From positions 62,001 to 126,000 of the forward strand of contig JAFAZX010000083.1 in assembly GCA_019239425.1 (NCBI GenBank): a DNA stretch of 64,000 nucleotides. Reading direction: 5' to 3'. Each line of letters begins with the position of its first letter. The first letter of the stretch is position 1. The translations under genes were made by a program, and so were the position numbers. The DNA comes from Acidobacteriota bacterium. GTDB taxonomy: Bacteria; Acidobacteriota; Blastocatellia; Pyrinomonadales; Pyrinomonadaceae. Below are positions 54,734 to 62,812 of this stretch, one piece after another. Under the pieces are notes generated by a model. It did no database searches, was not told the DNA's origin, and was given only the letters and a program-made list of their open reading frames with translations.

Positions 54734-55069
54734 CTACCTGCACTTCATGACCCGTGGCTGGCGGCCGAACGTCAGCGCGAACGTCCCCACCGGCTGGCCC
54801 GTGTCGCTCTCCCTGACGGTGAGGGTCATCGTGTCGCCCTCGATGCGCCCCTCGTAGACCGCGGGGTGACGCTCCTCGGGCTCGCCCTTACGTACGGGGC
54901 CGCCGCGCTCGCGCACGTGCGTGCCGCGCAGTCTGAAGCCGCCCCCGGCGTCCGTCCTGATCGTCTGGTCGATAGTCCCGTGCGCGCAGTCGTACTCGAC
55001 CCGCCCGCCCGCTTCCGTGACTTCGAGCCCGATGTGCTCGCCGCCCCAAGTACCCTTCGACGCTTCCAT
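54734..55069 (-). CDS. Small conserved-looking hypothetical protein
   Basis: 111 residues without signal peptide or transmembrane helix. It reads as a compact beta-barrel-like domain: GTWGGEHIGLEVTEAGGRVEY, DCAHGTIDQTI, FRLRGTHVRERGG, AVYEGRIEGDTMTLTVRES and TFALTFGRQPRVMKC. Two Cys (near 28 and 110) may pair. Alternating hydrophobic pattern and lack of low complexity support a real gene. No function is known. Confidence 0.6.
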   Translation of the reverse strand: MEASKGTWGGEHIGLEVTEAGGRVEYDCAHGTIDQTIRTDAGGGFRLRGTHVRERGGPVRKGEPEERHPAVYEGRIEGDTMTLTVRESDTGQPVGTFALTFGRQPRVMKCR

Positions 55070-55213
55070 ACTCCTCCCGAGATCACCCGGCCGCCCGCTA
55101 CGAACTTATGACTGTGGTATGTTCAGGCGCACGCCCGACGGAAGCATACATCAACGAGGCCACTGTCGGGGGGTTGATGTCGAGCGCCGGCCTGCCGGCC
55201 TTCAGGAAGACTG

Positions 55214-55774
55214 ATGAGAAGCCACAAAGAGAGAATGCTGGCCGGCGAGCTCTACGACCCGCACGACCCGCAGCTCTCGGCCGAGCGCCGCCGCGCCCGG
55301 CTCCTCTGCAAAGCGCTCAACGAAACGAGCGACGACCAGCCGGAGGAGCGCGCCCGGCTCATCAGGGAGTTGATCCCGGCGGCGGGCGAAGGCGTCATCG
55401 TCGAGCCGCCCTTCTACTGCGACTACGGCACCAACATCACCCTCGGCGACCGCGTCTTCTTCAACTTCAACTGCGTCGTCCTCGACGTGGCGCCGGTCTC
55501 TATCGGGTCGGGCGTGCTGTTCGGCCCCGCGGTGCAGGTCTACGCCGCGACGCACCCGCCGAGCGCGGCCGAGCGCCGGACGGGCCTCGAATCGGGCAGG
55601 CCGGTTGAGATCGGGGACGACGTGTGGGTCGGCGGCGGCGCCATCATCTGCCCCGGCGTGCGCGTCGGCGCGCGCTCGGTCATCGGGGCGGGCAGCGTCG
55701 TGACGCGCGACATCCCCGAAGGAGTTCTCGCGGCCGGGAATCCGTGCCGCGTCATCCGCGAGGTCGGGGAATAG
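55214..55774 (+). CDS. maa: Sugar O-acetyltransferase, maltose acetyltransferase-like
   Basis: 186 residues, normal for the Maa/NodL/LacA group. The N-terminal Mac domain (HKERMLAGELYDPHDPQL) is followed by a left-handed beta-helix of hexapeptide repeats (IIVEPPFYCDYGTNITLGDR, then VEIGDDVWVGGGAIICPGVR and IGAGSVVTRDIP). The catalytic His is in AATHPPSA. It transfers acetyl from acetyl-CoA to a sugar hydroxyl in the cytoplasm. It lies on the opposite strand to the small gene at 54734. The symbol is by family resemblance. Confidence 0.85.
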   Translation: MRSHKERMLAGELYDPHDPQLSAERRRARLLCKALNETSDDQPEERARLIRELIPAAGEGVIVEPPFYCDYGTNITLGDRVFFNFNCVVLDVAPVSIGSGVLFGPAVQVYAATHPPSAAERRTGLESGRPVEIGDDVWVGGGAIICPGVRVGARSVIGAGSVVTRDIPEGVLAAGNPCRVIREVGE

Positions 55775-55901
55775 CTTGCGCCGGACGGAAGCGGGATTGC
55801 CGCTTGAAGAAATACACCCGAAGAACATTCGCGCTCGAAGATAATTTTCGCGGCGCGGCCCGAGCTTTGGCCCCACCGGCTCATACCATATTATTCCACG
55901 C

Positions 55902-56303
55902 ATGGACACCTTCAACTTCGAAGTCAGGCGCAGCCGCATCCAGGGCCGCGGGCTCTTCGCCCTCACAGACCTGCCCGCCCGGAGGAAGCTTGGGGAGCTC
56001 GGCGGCGAACTCATCACCGAGCGGGAGGCGCGGCGGCGGGCGCGCGGGCGCGCGAGCGTCATGATCGTGGAGTTCGGCGACGGCACCGCTCTCGACGCCA
56101 CGCGCCTGGGTACGGGCTTCAAGTACGTCAACCACTCGTGCGAGCCGAACGCGTACATGCGCCTCTGCCGCGGGCGGGTGGAGTTCTACTCGCTGCGCGA
56201 GATCGCGGCCGGGGAGGAGTTGACGTGCGACTACGGCGAGACTCACCACGACGGCCGGCTGCCGTGCCGGTGCGGGAGCGCGCGGTGCAGGGGCGCGCTG
56301 TAG
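55902..56303 (+). CDS. SET-domain protein methyltransferase with post-SET motif
   Basis: 133 residues. The complete SET core is visible: RSRIQGRGLFALTDLP near the N-terminus, NHSCEPN at 77-83, ELTCDYGE at 106-113, and post-SET CRCGSARC at 122-129. The three post-SET Cys and Cys80 can hold one zinc. SET enzymes methylate protein lysines with SAM. Bacterial single-domain forms are known, with histone-like or ribosomal substrates in a few cases. The gene lies 172 bp before a Lys-rich repeat protein, which is a natural candidate substrate (inference). Confidence 0.85.
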   Translation: MDTFNFEVRRSRIQGRGLFALTDLPARRKLGELGGELITEREARRRARGRASVMIVEFGDGTALDATRLGTGFKYVNHSCEPNAYMRLCRGRVEFYSLREIAAGEELTCDYGETHHDGRLPCRCGSARCRGAL

Positions 56304-56346
56304 CCGACTAATCGGCCCGAAACTCATCCACTCGTGCAATAAAATA

Positions 56347-56375
56347 TTGACACCCGCCAAAGTTGGGTCTATACA
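56347..56375 (+). promoter_or_regulatory. Promoter of the Lys/Pro-repeat gene (TTGACACCCGC type)
   Basis: TTGACA (56347-56352), 17-bp spacer starting CCCGCC, and TATACA (56370-56375). The -35 and the following CCCGC match the promoters at 60236 and 60293. Confidence 0.7.
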
Positions 56376-56475
56376 ACATCTTGTACGGTTTTTGGTCTTG
56401 TCCACAAGTCTGTGACTATCTCACTATCTTGTGGTTGTCACACACTCACTGCATGAAAGGGAGAAGGACTGCGCC

Positions 56476-56874
56476 ATGGCAACTAAGAAACCCGCGGGGT
56501 ATGGGAAGCCGCCGAAGCTCCCCAAGCTCCCCAAACTGCTGACGAAAGTTCCGCCTTTGAAACTGACGAAGGTGCCGCCGACGAAGCTGCCGACGAAGGT
56601 TCCACCTACTAAGCTGACGAAGGTGCCGCCAACCAAGCTGACCAAGGTGCCGCCGACGAAGTTGACGAAGGTGCCGCCGACGAAGCTGCCGACGAAGGTT
56701 CCACCCGCGAAGCTGACGAAGGTGCCGCCGACGAAGATTCCGCCTCTGAAGAAAATTCCACCGGTGAAGTTCACGAAGGTGCCGCCAACTAAGATTCCGC
56801 CTCTGAAGAAAATTCCACCCGCGAAGCTGACGAAGATTCCGCCCCCCGAAGGCGGCGGCGGCGCACAAGAGTAG
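56476..56874 (+). CDS. Lys/Pro-rich tandem repeat protein, arginine-free
   Basis: 132 residues from ATG 56476, with GGAGAAGGA about 9 nt upstream; an earlier start at 56431 is unlikely. No signal peptide or transmembrane helix. After MATKKPAGYGKPPK the protein is almost wholly repeats of the form LTKVPPTK, LPTKVPPTK and IPPLKKIPP, ending PPPEGGGGAQE. About 31 Lys and no Arg occur, striking in a GC-rich genome, and the only acidic residues are near the end. This is like histone-H1-type or nucleoid proteins, or a multi-core modified peptide precursor. Neither role is proven. The opposite frame would read GGTFV repeats but has no start signals. Confidence 0.75.
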   Translation: MATKKPAGYGKPPKLPKLPKLLTKVPPLKLTKVPPTKLPTKVPPTKLTKVPPTKLTKVPPTKLTKVPPTKLPTKVPPAKLTKVPPTKIPPLKKIPPVKFTKVPPTKIPPLKKIPPAKLTKIPPPEGGGGAQE

Positions 56875-56933
56875 AGGTTGCCGCGGCCGTCGGGAGACAG
56901 CCGCGACAGTCACCACTAAACCCCTAGACCAAA

Positions 56934-56982
56934 GACGGGAGGGGCGGCGGCACGTTCAAGTCGTGCCGCCGCCCCTCCCGTC
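56934..56982. terminator. Bidirectional terminator between convergent genes
   Basis: A perfect 20-bp stem (56934-56953 with 56963-56982) and 9-nt loop, flanked by AAA on the left and TTA on the right. It serves the repeat-protein gene and the minus-strand gene ending at 57021. Confidence 0.85.
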
Positions 56983-57020
56983 TTACGCCTCCTTGCCTTC
57001 CCCTTCGCGCTCGCCCCGAC

Positions 57021-59072
57021 TTAAACCGCGACCGCCGCCGGCCCCTCCCGAAGGACATTGCGCAGGCCGTCAAGGCAGGCCCAGGTGGGCTCGTGCAGCA
57101 AATCTAAATATTCGTCCTGCGCCAAGGTCGCGCGCTGCGCGGGCGGGGGGTTCGTCCCCCAACTGCCGTCGGGCAACTGGCCGTCGAGGAGGCGGCGCAC
57201 GATGCGGCCGAGGTGGCGGTCGGCGGAGCGGCCCCGTCCCGACACATAAACGCTCGACGCGAAGCCGGCGAGGAGTTCGTCGTCCAGGCCCTCCAACCCC
57301 CACTGCGCGTCCAGCCACCCCAGCAGTCTCGACCCGTACGAGTCGAGCCGGGCGGCGGCGTCACCGACACGGCCGCACCGTCGCAGTCCACACCCCAGGC
57401 TCACGACGACGCGGCACAGCTCCGCCGCGTACGACGCGTCGAAGGGAACAGCTTCGAGCGTGCCGACGGCCGACCTGTAGTAAGTCGCAACGTCTACGCC
57501 CGCGAGCCGTGCCGCGGCGGCGCATTCCGCGTCGCGCGCGCTCTGCTCCCACAGTGCCCAATCCCTTCGCGCCTTCAGCCCCCTCCCGGCGGCCAGGCGC
57601 TCGGCGATGGGGTTGCGGAGTTCGACGAAGTCGTCGAGGCGAGATTCACGGAGTCTCTTCACCAGCGCACCTGCGACGGCCTTGTAACGCCGCCGCAGGT
57701 CTCGCGGGAGCGCAGACACAGCCGCCTCCAACGGAGAGAAGCGACGATAGACTTCAAAGACCTCCCGCGGCTTGACGGCCGAGGCCGCCCAAGCCTCCAG
57801 CAGCCCGATTCCGGCCGCGGCGGCGTAGCTCCTCACCGGCTCGACGTAAGGTTCCAAACGGGTGAGCTCGTCCCGGCGCGAGTCCAGGCTTGAGATCGAG
57901 GTCAGGAGTTCGAGCTCGATGGCTCCCGGCGGCCGGCACTCGAAGACGTGGCCCATCGCGGCCAGGTAAGAGGAGAAGCGGATGAGGTGGTTGAGTCCCC
58001 GCAGCGCGGCCGCGCACACGTCGCGCCGCGTCAGCGCTCTCACTTCCGCCTCCTCGTGTTCAGGGAAGAGGGCGGTCGGCGGCACGCCGTCGAGATACTC
58101 TCGCGCCGCCGCGTCGGGGACGACGGGGAAGACCGCGGCGTGCCTGACGCCGGTCACCATCGTCCGCATCCCGAAATGGAAAGGGTACTCGACCGGCCCG
58201 TACAGCCCGGACGCCGGGCGCGTCCGCACGATCTTCATGACGCGCGCGCGCTCGCGCGATTTGACGAAGCCCAGGCCCGACGTGTAGGGCATCAACTGTT
58301 CGCCGTTCGGCCGCGGCCCGTACTTCTCCTCGAACCGCAGATACTTCGCGGAGAGCACGCGGTTGAGCTTCTCGTCAATCGGGTCTTGATACGCCCGCGC
58401 GTCGTACGACCTGCCGCCTTCGACGTTGGCCCGCTCGGGGTCGAGCGCGCGCCTCATCTCGCACCAGAAGGCGTACTCCATGCTCGCGTGCGCGGGCGCG
58501 GTGGAGAAGTCGTGACCGCCGAAGCGCGCGAGCCGCGCCGAGACGACCTCGGCCGTAATCTCGCCGTCGCGTATCTTCTCGTACCCTTCCGCGATGAGGG
58601 CCGCCAGCTCCCCGGTCGGCCGGGCCTTACAGTGTTGGAAGTAGAACTCGCGGCAGGAGAGCGGGCGCGCGTCGTGCACGCTACAGACGCGCCGGGGCGT
58701 GCCGTCGGCGTCGTGGACGTACTTGAGGAAGACGCAAGGACTCTTCGGCGTGTTGCCGCGCCGCCGCAGGTAGGTCACCTTGCTGCACTCGGGATCGTCG
58801 AGCCACGGCCGGCGCACCGCGTCGCTATCCTCGCCGTCGAAGCGCTCCTGCGTGAAGGTCAGGAGAAACTCGGCGGGCGTGAGGTCGAAGAAGGCCGCGA
58901 GGCGGAAGACGTCGAAGCTCGTCAGGTAGATCGGGTCTTCGCTGGCGCAGCAGGCGCCGGAGAGGCAACTGCCGCAGACCTCGCGCTCGTCTTCGAACTC
59001 CTGCTCGGCGAGCCGCGTCGGGTATTTGCGGAAGGGCGCGAAGTTCAGAACCGGGAGCGACCTGCCGCTCAT
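57021..59072 (-). CDS. YkgJ-type Cys-cluster protein fused to toroid-like C-terminal region
   Basis: 683 residues. ATG 59072 overlaps the stop of the upstream gene (ATGA). The N-terminal YkgJ/CxxCxxxxCC-type domain has Cys33, Cys36, Cys41 and Cys42 (VCGSCLSGACC), then SPCVFL, CSVHDARPLSCREFYFQHC, the metal-cluster pattern of that family. A middle region of about 400 residues is alpha-helical and not recognised. The C-terminus carries QLPDGSWGTNPPP and HEPTWACLDGLRNVL, the QW-like toroid signature shared with the two genes upstream and at 60364. A modifying or scaffolding enzyme is inferred; no activity is known. Confidence 0.72.
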   Translation of the reverse strand: MSGRSLPVLNFAPFRKYPTRLAEQEFEDEREVCGSCLSGACCASEDPIYLTSFDVFRLAAFFDLTPAEFLLTFTQERFDGEDSDAVRRPWLDDPECSKVTYLRRRGNTPKSPCVFLKYVHDADGTPRRVCSVHDARPLSCREFYFQHCKARPTGELAALIAEGYEKIRDGEITAEVVSARLARFGGHDFSTAPAHASMEYAFWCEMRRALDPERANVEGGRSYDARAYQDPIDEKLNRVLSAKYLRFEEKYGPRPNGEQLMPYTSGLGFVKSRERARVMKIVRTRPASGLYGPVEYPFHFGMRTMVTGVRHAAVFPVVPDAAAREYLDGVPPTALFPEHEEAEVRALTRRDVCAAALRGLNHLIRFSSYLAAMGHVFECRPPGAIELELLTSISSLDSRRDELTRLEPYVEPVRSYAAAAGIGLLEAWAASAVKPREVFEVYRRFSPLEAAVSALPRDLRRRYKAVAGALVKRLRESRLDDFVELRNPIAERLAAGRGLKARRDWALWEQSARDAECAAAARLAGVDVATYYRSAVGTLEAVPFDASYAAELCRVVVSLGCGLRRCGRVGDAAARLDSYGSRLLGWLDAQWGLEGLDDELLAGFASSVYVSGRGRSADRHLGRIVRRLLDGQLPDGSWGTNPPPAQRATLAQDEYLDLLHEPTWACLDGLRNVLREGPAAVAV

Positions 59073-60163
59073 GCCGAGACCTCCGCGCCGCCCCCGTTGC
59101 CCGACGCCTTCCGGCGGCCGGCCCGGCGCGACTTCCGCCCCTTCGCCCAGAATTCGAGCCACGGCAGCACCTCCGGGAACCTCAACTTCTCGCCCCGCCA
59201 GTCGTACTCGCGCAGCCCGTCGAGCGCGGCCCAGGTGGCGTGGTAGCGCGCGTAGATTTCCGCCTGGCGGTCGCCCCAGCTGCCGTCACGGTTCTGGCAC
59301 GAGAGCAGGAACTCGACGCCGGGGCGCATGACCGGGTCGTCGTGCGTCCGCCCGAAGGCGAGGAGCGAGTCGAGGAACTCGCCCGCCATGTCCGGGTCGT
59401 CGCGGGCGATGGCCTCGCTCAAGTTCGCCGAGAGGAATTCGAACTCCTCCGGCAGCCACGCGGGCGAGAGCCGGTAGCGCCCGTAGTCGTTCAGCGTGTA
59501 GACGAGGTGCGAGATGGCGTAGACCGCGTCGTAGAAGTCGTGGTTCGCCCCGCCCTCCGGCCCGCGGTACGGGCGCAGGTACGGGAGCCACCTCAGCACT
59601 TCGGCGTAGCTCGCGCCGAGCCGCACCCCGTAGCTCTCGCCGCTGTAGGCGGTCGTGAGGGCGAGGCACCAGACGCGGTAGCGGGTCATGTAGGAAAGCT
59701 TCCGCCGACAGCCGCGGCAGCGCTTGCGCCCGCGCTCGTTCCCCGCCCCGCAGTCGCAAGCCTCAGGCACGTCGTCGGGCGGCGGCTCGACCAGCGGGTC
59801 GAACCAGAGGTACTCCTCTGCGCGGAAGCCTTCGGCCGCGCGCCGCAGCCGCGCTTTGAGGGCGCGGTCGCGGAGGCCGTGCTTCTCGGCCGAGTGGCCG
59901 GCGAGCACGAGCTGCGTGATGTCGTCGGCGTCGGGGTCGGGCGGGAACCGGGTGGCGTCGCCGTTGCGGCGGCCGATGTGATGGCTCGCCATCTCGCGCG
60001 CGGCCTCCCTGAGCGCAGGGGACTTCGAGGTCGTGGCGACGAAGTTAAAAAAGTAGAGAAGGTTGCTGCCGTACACTTTGAAGTGTCGCGGCTTGAGGGC
60101 GACGCGGTGGATGAACCGCAGCCCACGCATGACGGCCTGTTCGCGTTCCTGTTGTGTTGACAT
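59069..60163 (-). CDS. Zinc-ribbon / alpha-alpha toroid (prenyltransferase-like) protein
   Basis: 364 residues from ATG 60163, chosen because the paralogue at 60364 starts at the same place (MSTQQEREQAVMRGLRF versus MSDTIKARREIAVRRGLEF). A helical N-terminal domain is followed by a 4-Cys ribbon (C136, C138, C149, C152 in CDCGAGNERGRKRCRGC). Then TRYRVWCLAL, YGVRLGASYAEVLRWLP, and SCQNRDGSWGD with HATWAALDGLREYDW, the QW motif of the squalene-cyclase/prenyltransferase alpha-alpha barrel. No catalytic DxDD was seen. Translationally coupled to the YkgJ-type gene. Confidence 0.72.
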   Translation of the reverse strand: MSTQQEREQAVMRGLRFIHRVALKPRHFKVYGSNLLYFFNFVATTSKSPALREAAREMASHHIGRRNGDATRFPPDPDADDITQLVLAGHSAEKHGLRDRALKARLRRAAEGFRAEEYLWFDPLVEPPPDDVPEACDCGAGNERGRKRCRGCRRKLSYMTRYRVWCLALTTAYSGESYGVRLGASYAEVLRWLPYLRPYRGPEGGANHDFYDAVYAISHLVYTLNDYGRYRLSPAWLPEEFEFLSANLSEAIARDDPDMAGEFLDSLLAFGRTHDDPVMRPGVEFLLSCQNRDGSWGDRQAEIYARYHATWAALDGLREYDWRGEKLRFPEVLPWLEFWAKGRKSRRAGRRKASGNGGGAEVSA

Positions 60164-60235
60164 AATAAGGTTACGACCCGCTCCGCAGAGGGCGATGGTG
60201 TGGCCCGCGGAACTCATCACAGCGTGATTGTGTCG

Positions 60236-60264
60236 AAATTAGATTCGCGCGCCGCGGGTGTCAA
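60236..60264 (-). promoter_or_regulatory. Promoter of the minus-strand toroid/YkgJ operon
   Basis: On the minus strand: TTGACA (60259-60264), 17-bp spacer starting CCCGC, TAATTT (60236-60241). It shares TTGACACCCGC with the promoters at 56347 and 60293. Confidence 0.65.
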
Positions 60265-60292
60265 CCTTAATTTCACTCGAGCACCTTTTTAA

Positions 60293-60321
60293 TTGACACC
60301 CGCCCCGGCCGTGCATATCTT
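60293..60321 (+). promoter_or_regulatory. Promoter of the plus-strand toroid gene
   Basis: TTGACA (60293-60298), 17-bp spacer starting CCCGCC, TATCTT (60316-60321). Start would be near 60328, about 35 nt before ATG 60364. Confidence 0.7.
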
Positions 60322-60363
60322 TCCTGCGCTTTTCCTCGTCGCCTTTCCTCGATGACGGGTGCC

Positions 60364-61404
60364 ATGTCAGACACGATAAAAGCGCGGCGCGAGATCGCCG
60401 TACGGCGCGGGCTGGAGTTCATCTACCGCACGGCCTGCGAGCCCGAGAACTTCGACGCCTACGGGTTCGACTACACCTTCTGCCTGCACTGGATCGCCTC
60501 GACCTCGCGCGACCCGGCGCTCGGCCGCGCGGCGCGCCGGATGGCCGTCGAGTGCGCGCGCCGCTGGCGGGAAGCGCACCCGACCGTGCCCGAGGACGCC
60601 GACGCGGAGACGGTCGCGCAGTCGGTCTTCGGCGGGCTGACGGCCGATTGCCTGGGCCTCCGCGACGCGGCCTTCCGGCGCGAGGTGCGGCGCGCGGCCG
60701 CGCGCGTCAGCGCCGAAGACCTCCTCTGGTTCGACCCCGCGGCCGGGCCGCCGCCCGCAGACCTGCCCGCGGAATGCGCGTGCGGCGAACTCAACCCCCG
60801 CGGCCGTAAGACCTGTCGCGGCTGCCGGAGGCGTCTGAAGTGGCAGACCCGCTACGAAATCTGGCTGCTGGCGATCATCAGGAGTTACCTGGGCGAGCGC
60901 TACGGCGTGAGGCTCGGGGCCGGCTACGCGGAGGTCATCGGGTGGCTGCCCGAGATGCGCCCCTACCCGCCGCTCGCGCGCGGCTACGACGATTTCATCT
61001 GGGCGGTCTACGCCGTCACGCACGTCGTCTACACGCTGAACGGCTACAGCACCTACATGCTCTCCCCGCGCTGGCTCCCCGAAGAGTACCAGTTTTTGAA
61101 GGACTCGCTCGATACAGTCGTCGGACTCGACGACACCGACGCGGCCGGCGAGGTGCTCGACTCGCTGAAGTCCTTCGGACTCTCCGACCGCCACCCGCTC
61201 ATCCGCAAGGGCGTCGACTTCCTGCTCGCGACGCAGAACGACGACGGCAGTTGGGGCGACGCGGAGGCCGAAGACATCTACGACCGTTACCACCCCACGC
61301 TGACGGCCGTCAACGGCCTGCGCGACTACGCCTGGACGCAGAGGGCGCTCGTCTTCCCCGAACTCGCCCCGGAGCTTCGACGCTGGGCCCGCGGCCTTTC
61401 GTGA
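60364..61404 (+). CDS. Zinc-ribbon / alpha-alpha toroid (prenyltransferase-like) protein, paralogue
   Basis: 346 residues; ATG 60352 is an alternative start. Same layout as the divergent gene at 59069: helical N-terminus, 4-Cys ribbon (C138, C140, C151, C154 in CACGELNPRGRKTCRGC), TRYEIWLLAI, YGVRLGAGYAEVIGWLP, HVVYTLNGYSTYMLSP and WLPEEYQFL. It closes with ATQNDDGSWGDAEAED and YHPTLTAVNGLRDYAW. The paralogues probably form a related pair. Divergent promoters 28 bp apart drive the two. It ends 1 bp before the convergent serine hydrolase gene. Confidence 0.72.
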   Translation: MSDTIKARREIAVRRGLEFIYRTACEPENFDAYGFDYTFCLHWIASTSRDPALGRAARRMAVECARRWREAHPTVPEDADAETVAQSVFGGLTADCLGLRDAAFRREVRRAAARVSAEDLLWFDPAAGPPPADLPAECACGELNPRGRKTCRGCRRRLKWQTRYEIWLLAIIRSYLGERYGVRLGAGYAEVIGWLPEMRPYPPLARGYDDFIWAVYAVTHVVYTLNGYSTYMLSPRWLPEEYQFLKDSLDTVVGLDDTDAAGEVLDSLKSFGLSDRHPLIRKGVDFLLATQNDDGSWGDAEAEDIYDRYHPTLTAVNGLRDYAWTQRALVFPELAPELRRWARGLS

Positions 61405-61405
61405 A

Positions 61406-62644
61406 TCACGGGACTCGGCGGGCGGGAATCGAGCGGAAGAGGTTCAGCACGCTGAGGGCTATCTTCGACTCGGGGGCGAGCAGATTCTCCGTGCCATTCA
61501 CCGTCGGCCGCGTCTCCGTGTTGAAGGTCAGGAGGCTCGCCGTGTGTGTCGCCGGGCTGAGGCTCAGGTAGACCTTGAATCCGTTCTGGTCGCCGTTGTG
61601 GCCGACGTAGCGGCGCCCCTCGATGTCGTCCACGAAGAAGGAGAGGCCCGCCGAAGTCTCGGCCCGCATCCACCCCTGCGTGAAGTCGTCCGCCGCGACC
61701 AGCTGCGGCCGCCACATCTCTTCGAGCGACGAGCGCTTCAGCACGCCGTCATAGACAGTCTGCTTCGAAGGGTCGCCCAGGAGGAAGTTGACGTACCTGA
61801 CCATGTCCGGGAGCGGGGCGTTGAGGCCGCCGTTCGAGACCGTGACGCCGGTGTCGGCGTCGAAGCGCGCCTCGCTGCGCACGCCGTCGCGGACGTAGTA
61901 GCTGTGCGACCGGTGCTTCAAGAGGTGGTAGGGGGTCGCGTCGAAGTAGCTGCGGTGCATCTCCAGGGGCTTGAAGATGTTCTTGTCGATGTAGACCTCG
62001 TAGTCGTCGTGCGAGAGCGTCTCGATGATGCGCCCGAGGTAGATGACGCCGGGGTTCGAGTAGCTGAAGCGGCTGCCCGGCTTAAAGAGCACCTCGGTGT
62101 AGGGCATCATCGCCACGAGCTGAGACCAGCCGGGCGGCTCGAACGGCTGCCAGTCCTTCGCGTCGTCGCGCCAGATCCACGTCGGGTTGCGGAAGCCCGC
62201 GCTGTGGCTCATCAGGTGCCGGATGGTGATTTCGGAGACGTCTCCGAACGGGTCGTGCGCGGCGCGCAGCTCGGGGACGTACTTGACCACGGGGTCGTCG
62301 AGCTTGAGGAGGCCGCGGTCGCGGAGCTGCATGATGGCGATGCCGGTGAAGGTCTTCGTGACCGAGGCCCAGTGGTAGATCGTCTCCTCGTCCACGGGGA
62401 CGCCGCGCCCCGCGTCGGCGAGTCCGTAGAACTCGCGCGCGGCGACCTTGTTGTCGCGGACGAAGTAGAAGCTCGAGCCGACGAAGCCTTCCTTACGCAG
62501 CGCGGCCAGGTAACCCGTCCTGAACTCCTGATAGGCCCGCGCGAAACCATCTTCCCGGCCGGGCGCGGCCCGGGCGGGAGAGGGCGTGGCGCAGGCGGCG
62601 ATACACAGAAAGGTCGCGAACAGATTCTTGATGTACACATTCAC
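61406..62644 (-). CDS. Secreted serine hydrolase, beta-lactamase/class C PBP-like
   Basis: 412 residues with a signal peptide (NLFATFLCIAACATPSPARA). The serine-hydrolase triad is visible: SxxK at 94-97 (WASVTKTF), YSN at 195-197 (RFSYSNPGVIYLG), and a third motif near YVGHNGDQNGF. Family members include D-aminopeptidases, esterases and beta-lactamases. The absence of local peptidoglycan genes prevents a finer call. It is convergent with the toroid gene. Confidence 0.83.
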   Translation of the reverse strand: MNVYIKNLFATFLCIAACATPSPARAAPGREDGFARAYQEFRTGYLAALRKEGFVGSSFYFVRDNKVAAREFYGLADAGRGVPVDEETIYHWASVTKTFTGIAIMQLRDRGLLKLDDPVVKYVPELRAAHDPFGDVSEITIRHLMSHSAGFRNPTWIWRDDAKDWQPFEPPGWSQLVAMMPYTEVLFKPGSRFSYSNPGVIYLGRIIETLSHDDYEVYIDKNIFKPLEMHRSYFDATPYHLLKHRSHSYYVRDGVRSEARFDADTGVTVSNGGLNAPLPDMVRYVNFLLGDPSKQTVYDGVLKRSSLEEMWRPQLVAADDFTQGWMRAETSAGLSFFVDDIEGRRYVGHNGDQNGFKVYLSLSPATHTASLLTFNTETRPTVNGTENLLAPESKIALSVLNLFRSIPARRVP

Positions 62645-62812
62645 CTCGGGGTTTCCGCGCGGGGAAGAATATTAGCGGAGGGGCGAGGTGTCAACGTGCT
62701 CAACCTCTGACGGGACGGATGTGGCTCCGTCGAAACCTTCTGATTCGGCGGGCACGGTAGTATGATCCGCACGAGGCCGGCCTCAAGACGACAAAGCAAC
62801 CTCTCTACCCCT

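Noticed and set aside
56424-56774. Minus-strand frame reading GGTFV repeats opposite the Lys/Pro repeat gene
   Set aside because: No promoter or ribosome site in that direction; the plus strand has a consensus promoter and a GGAGAAGGA site. The repeat pattern is only the complement of the real gene.
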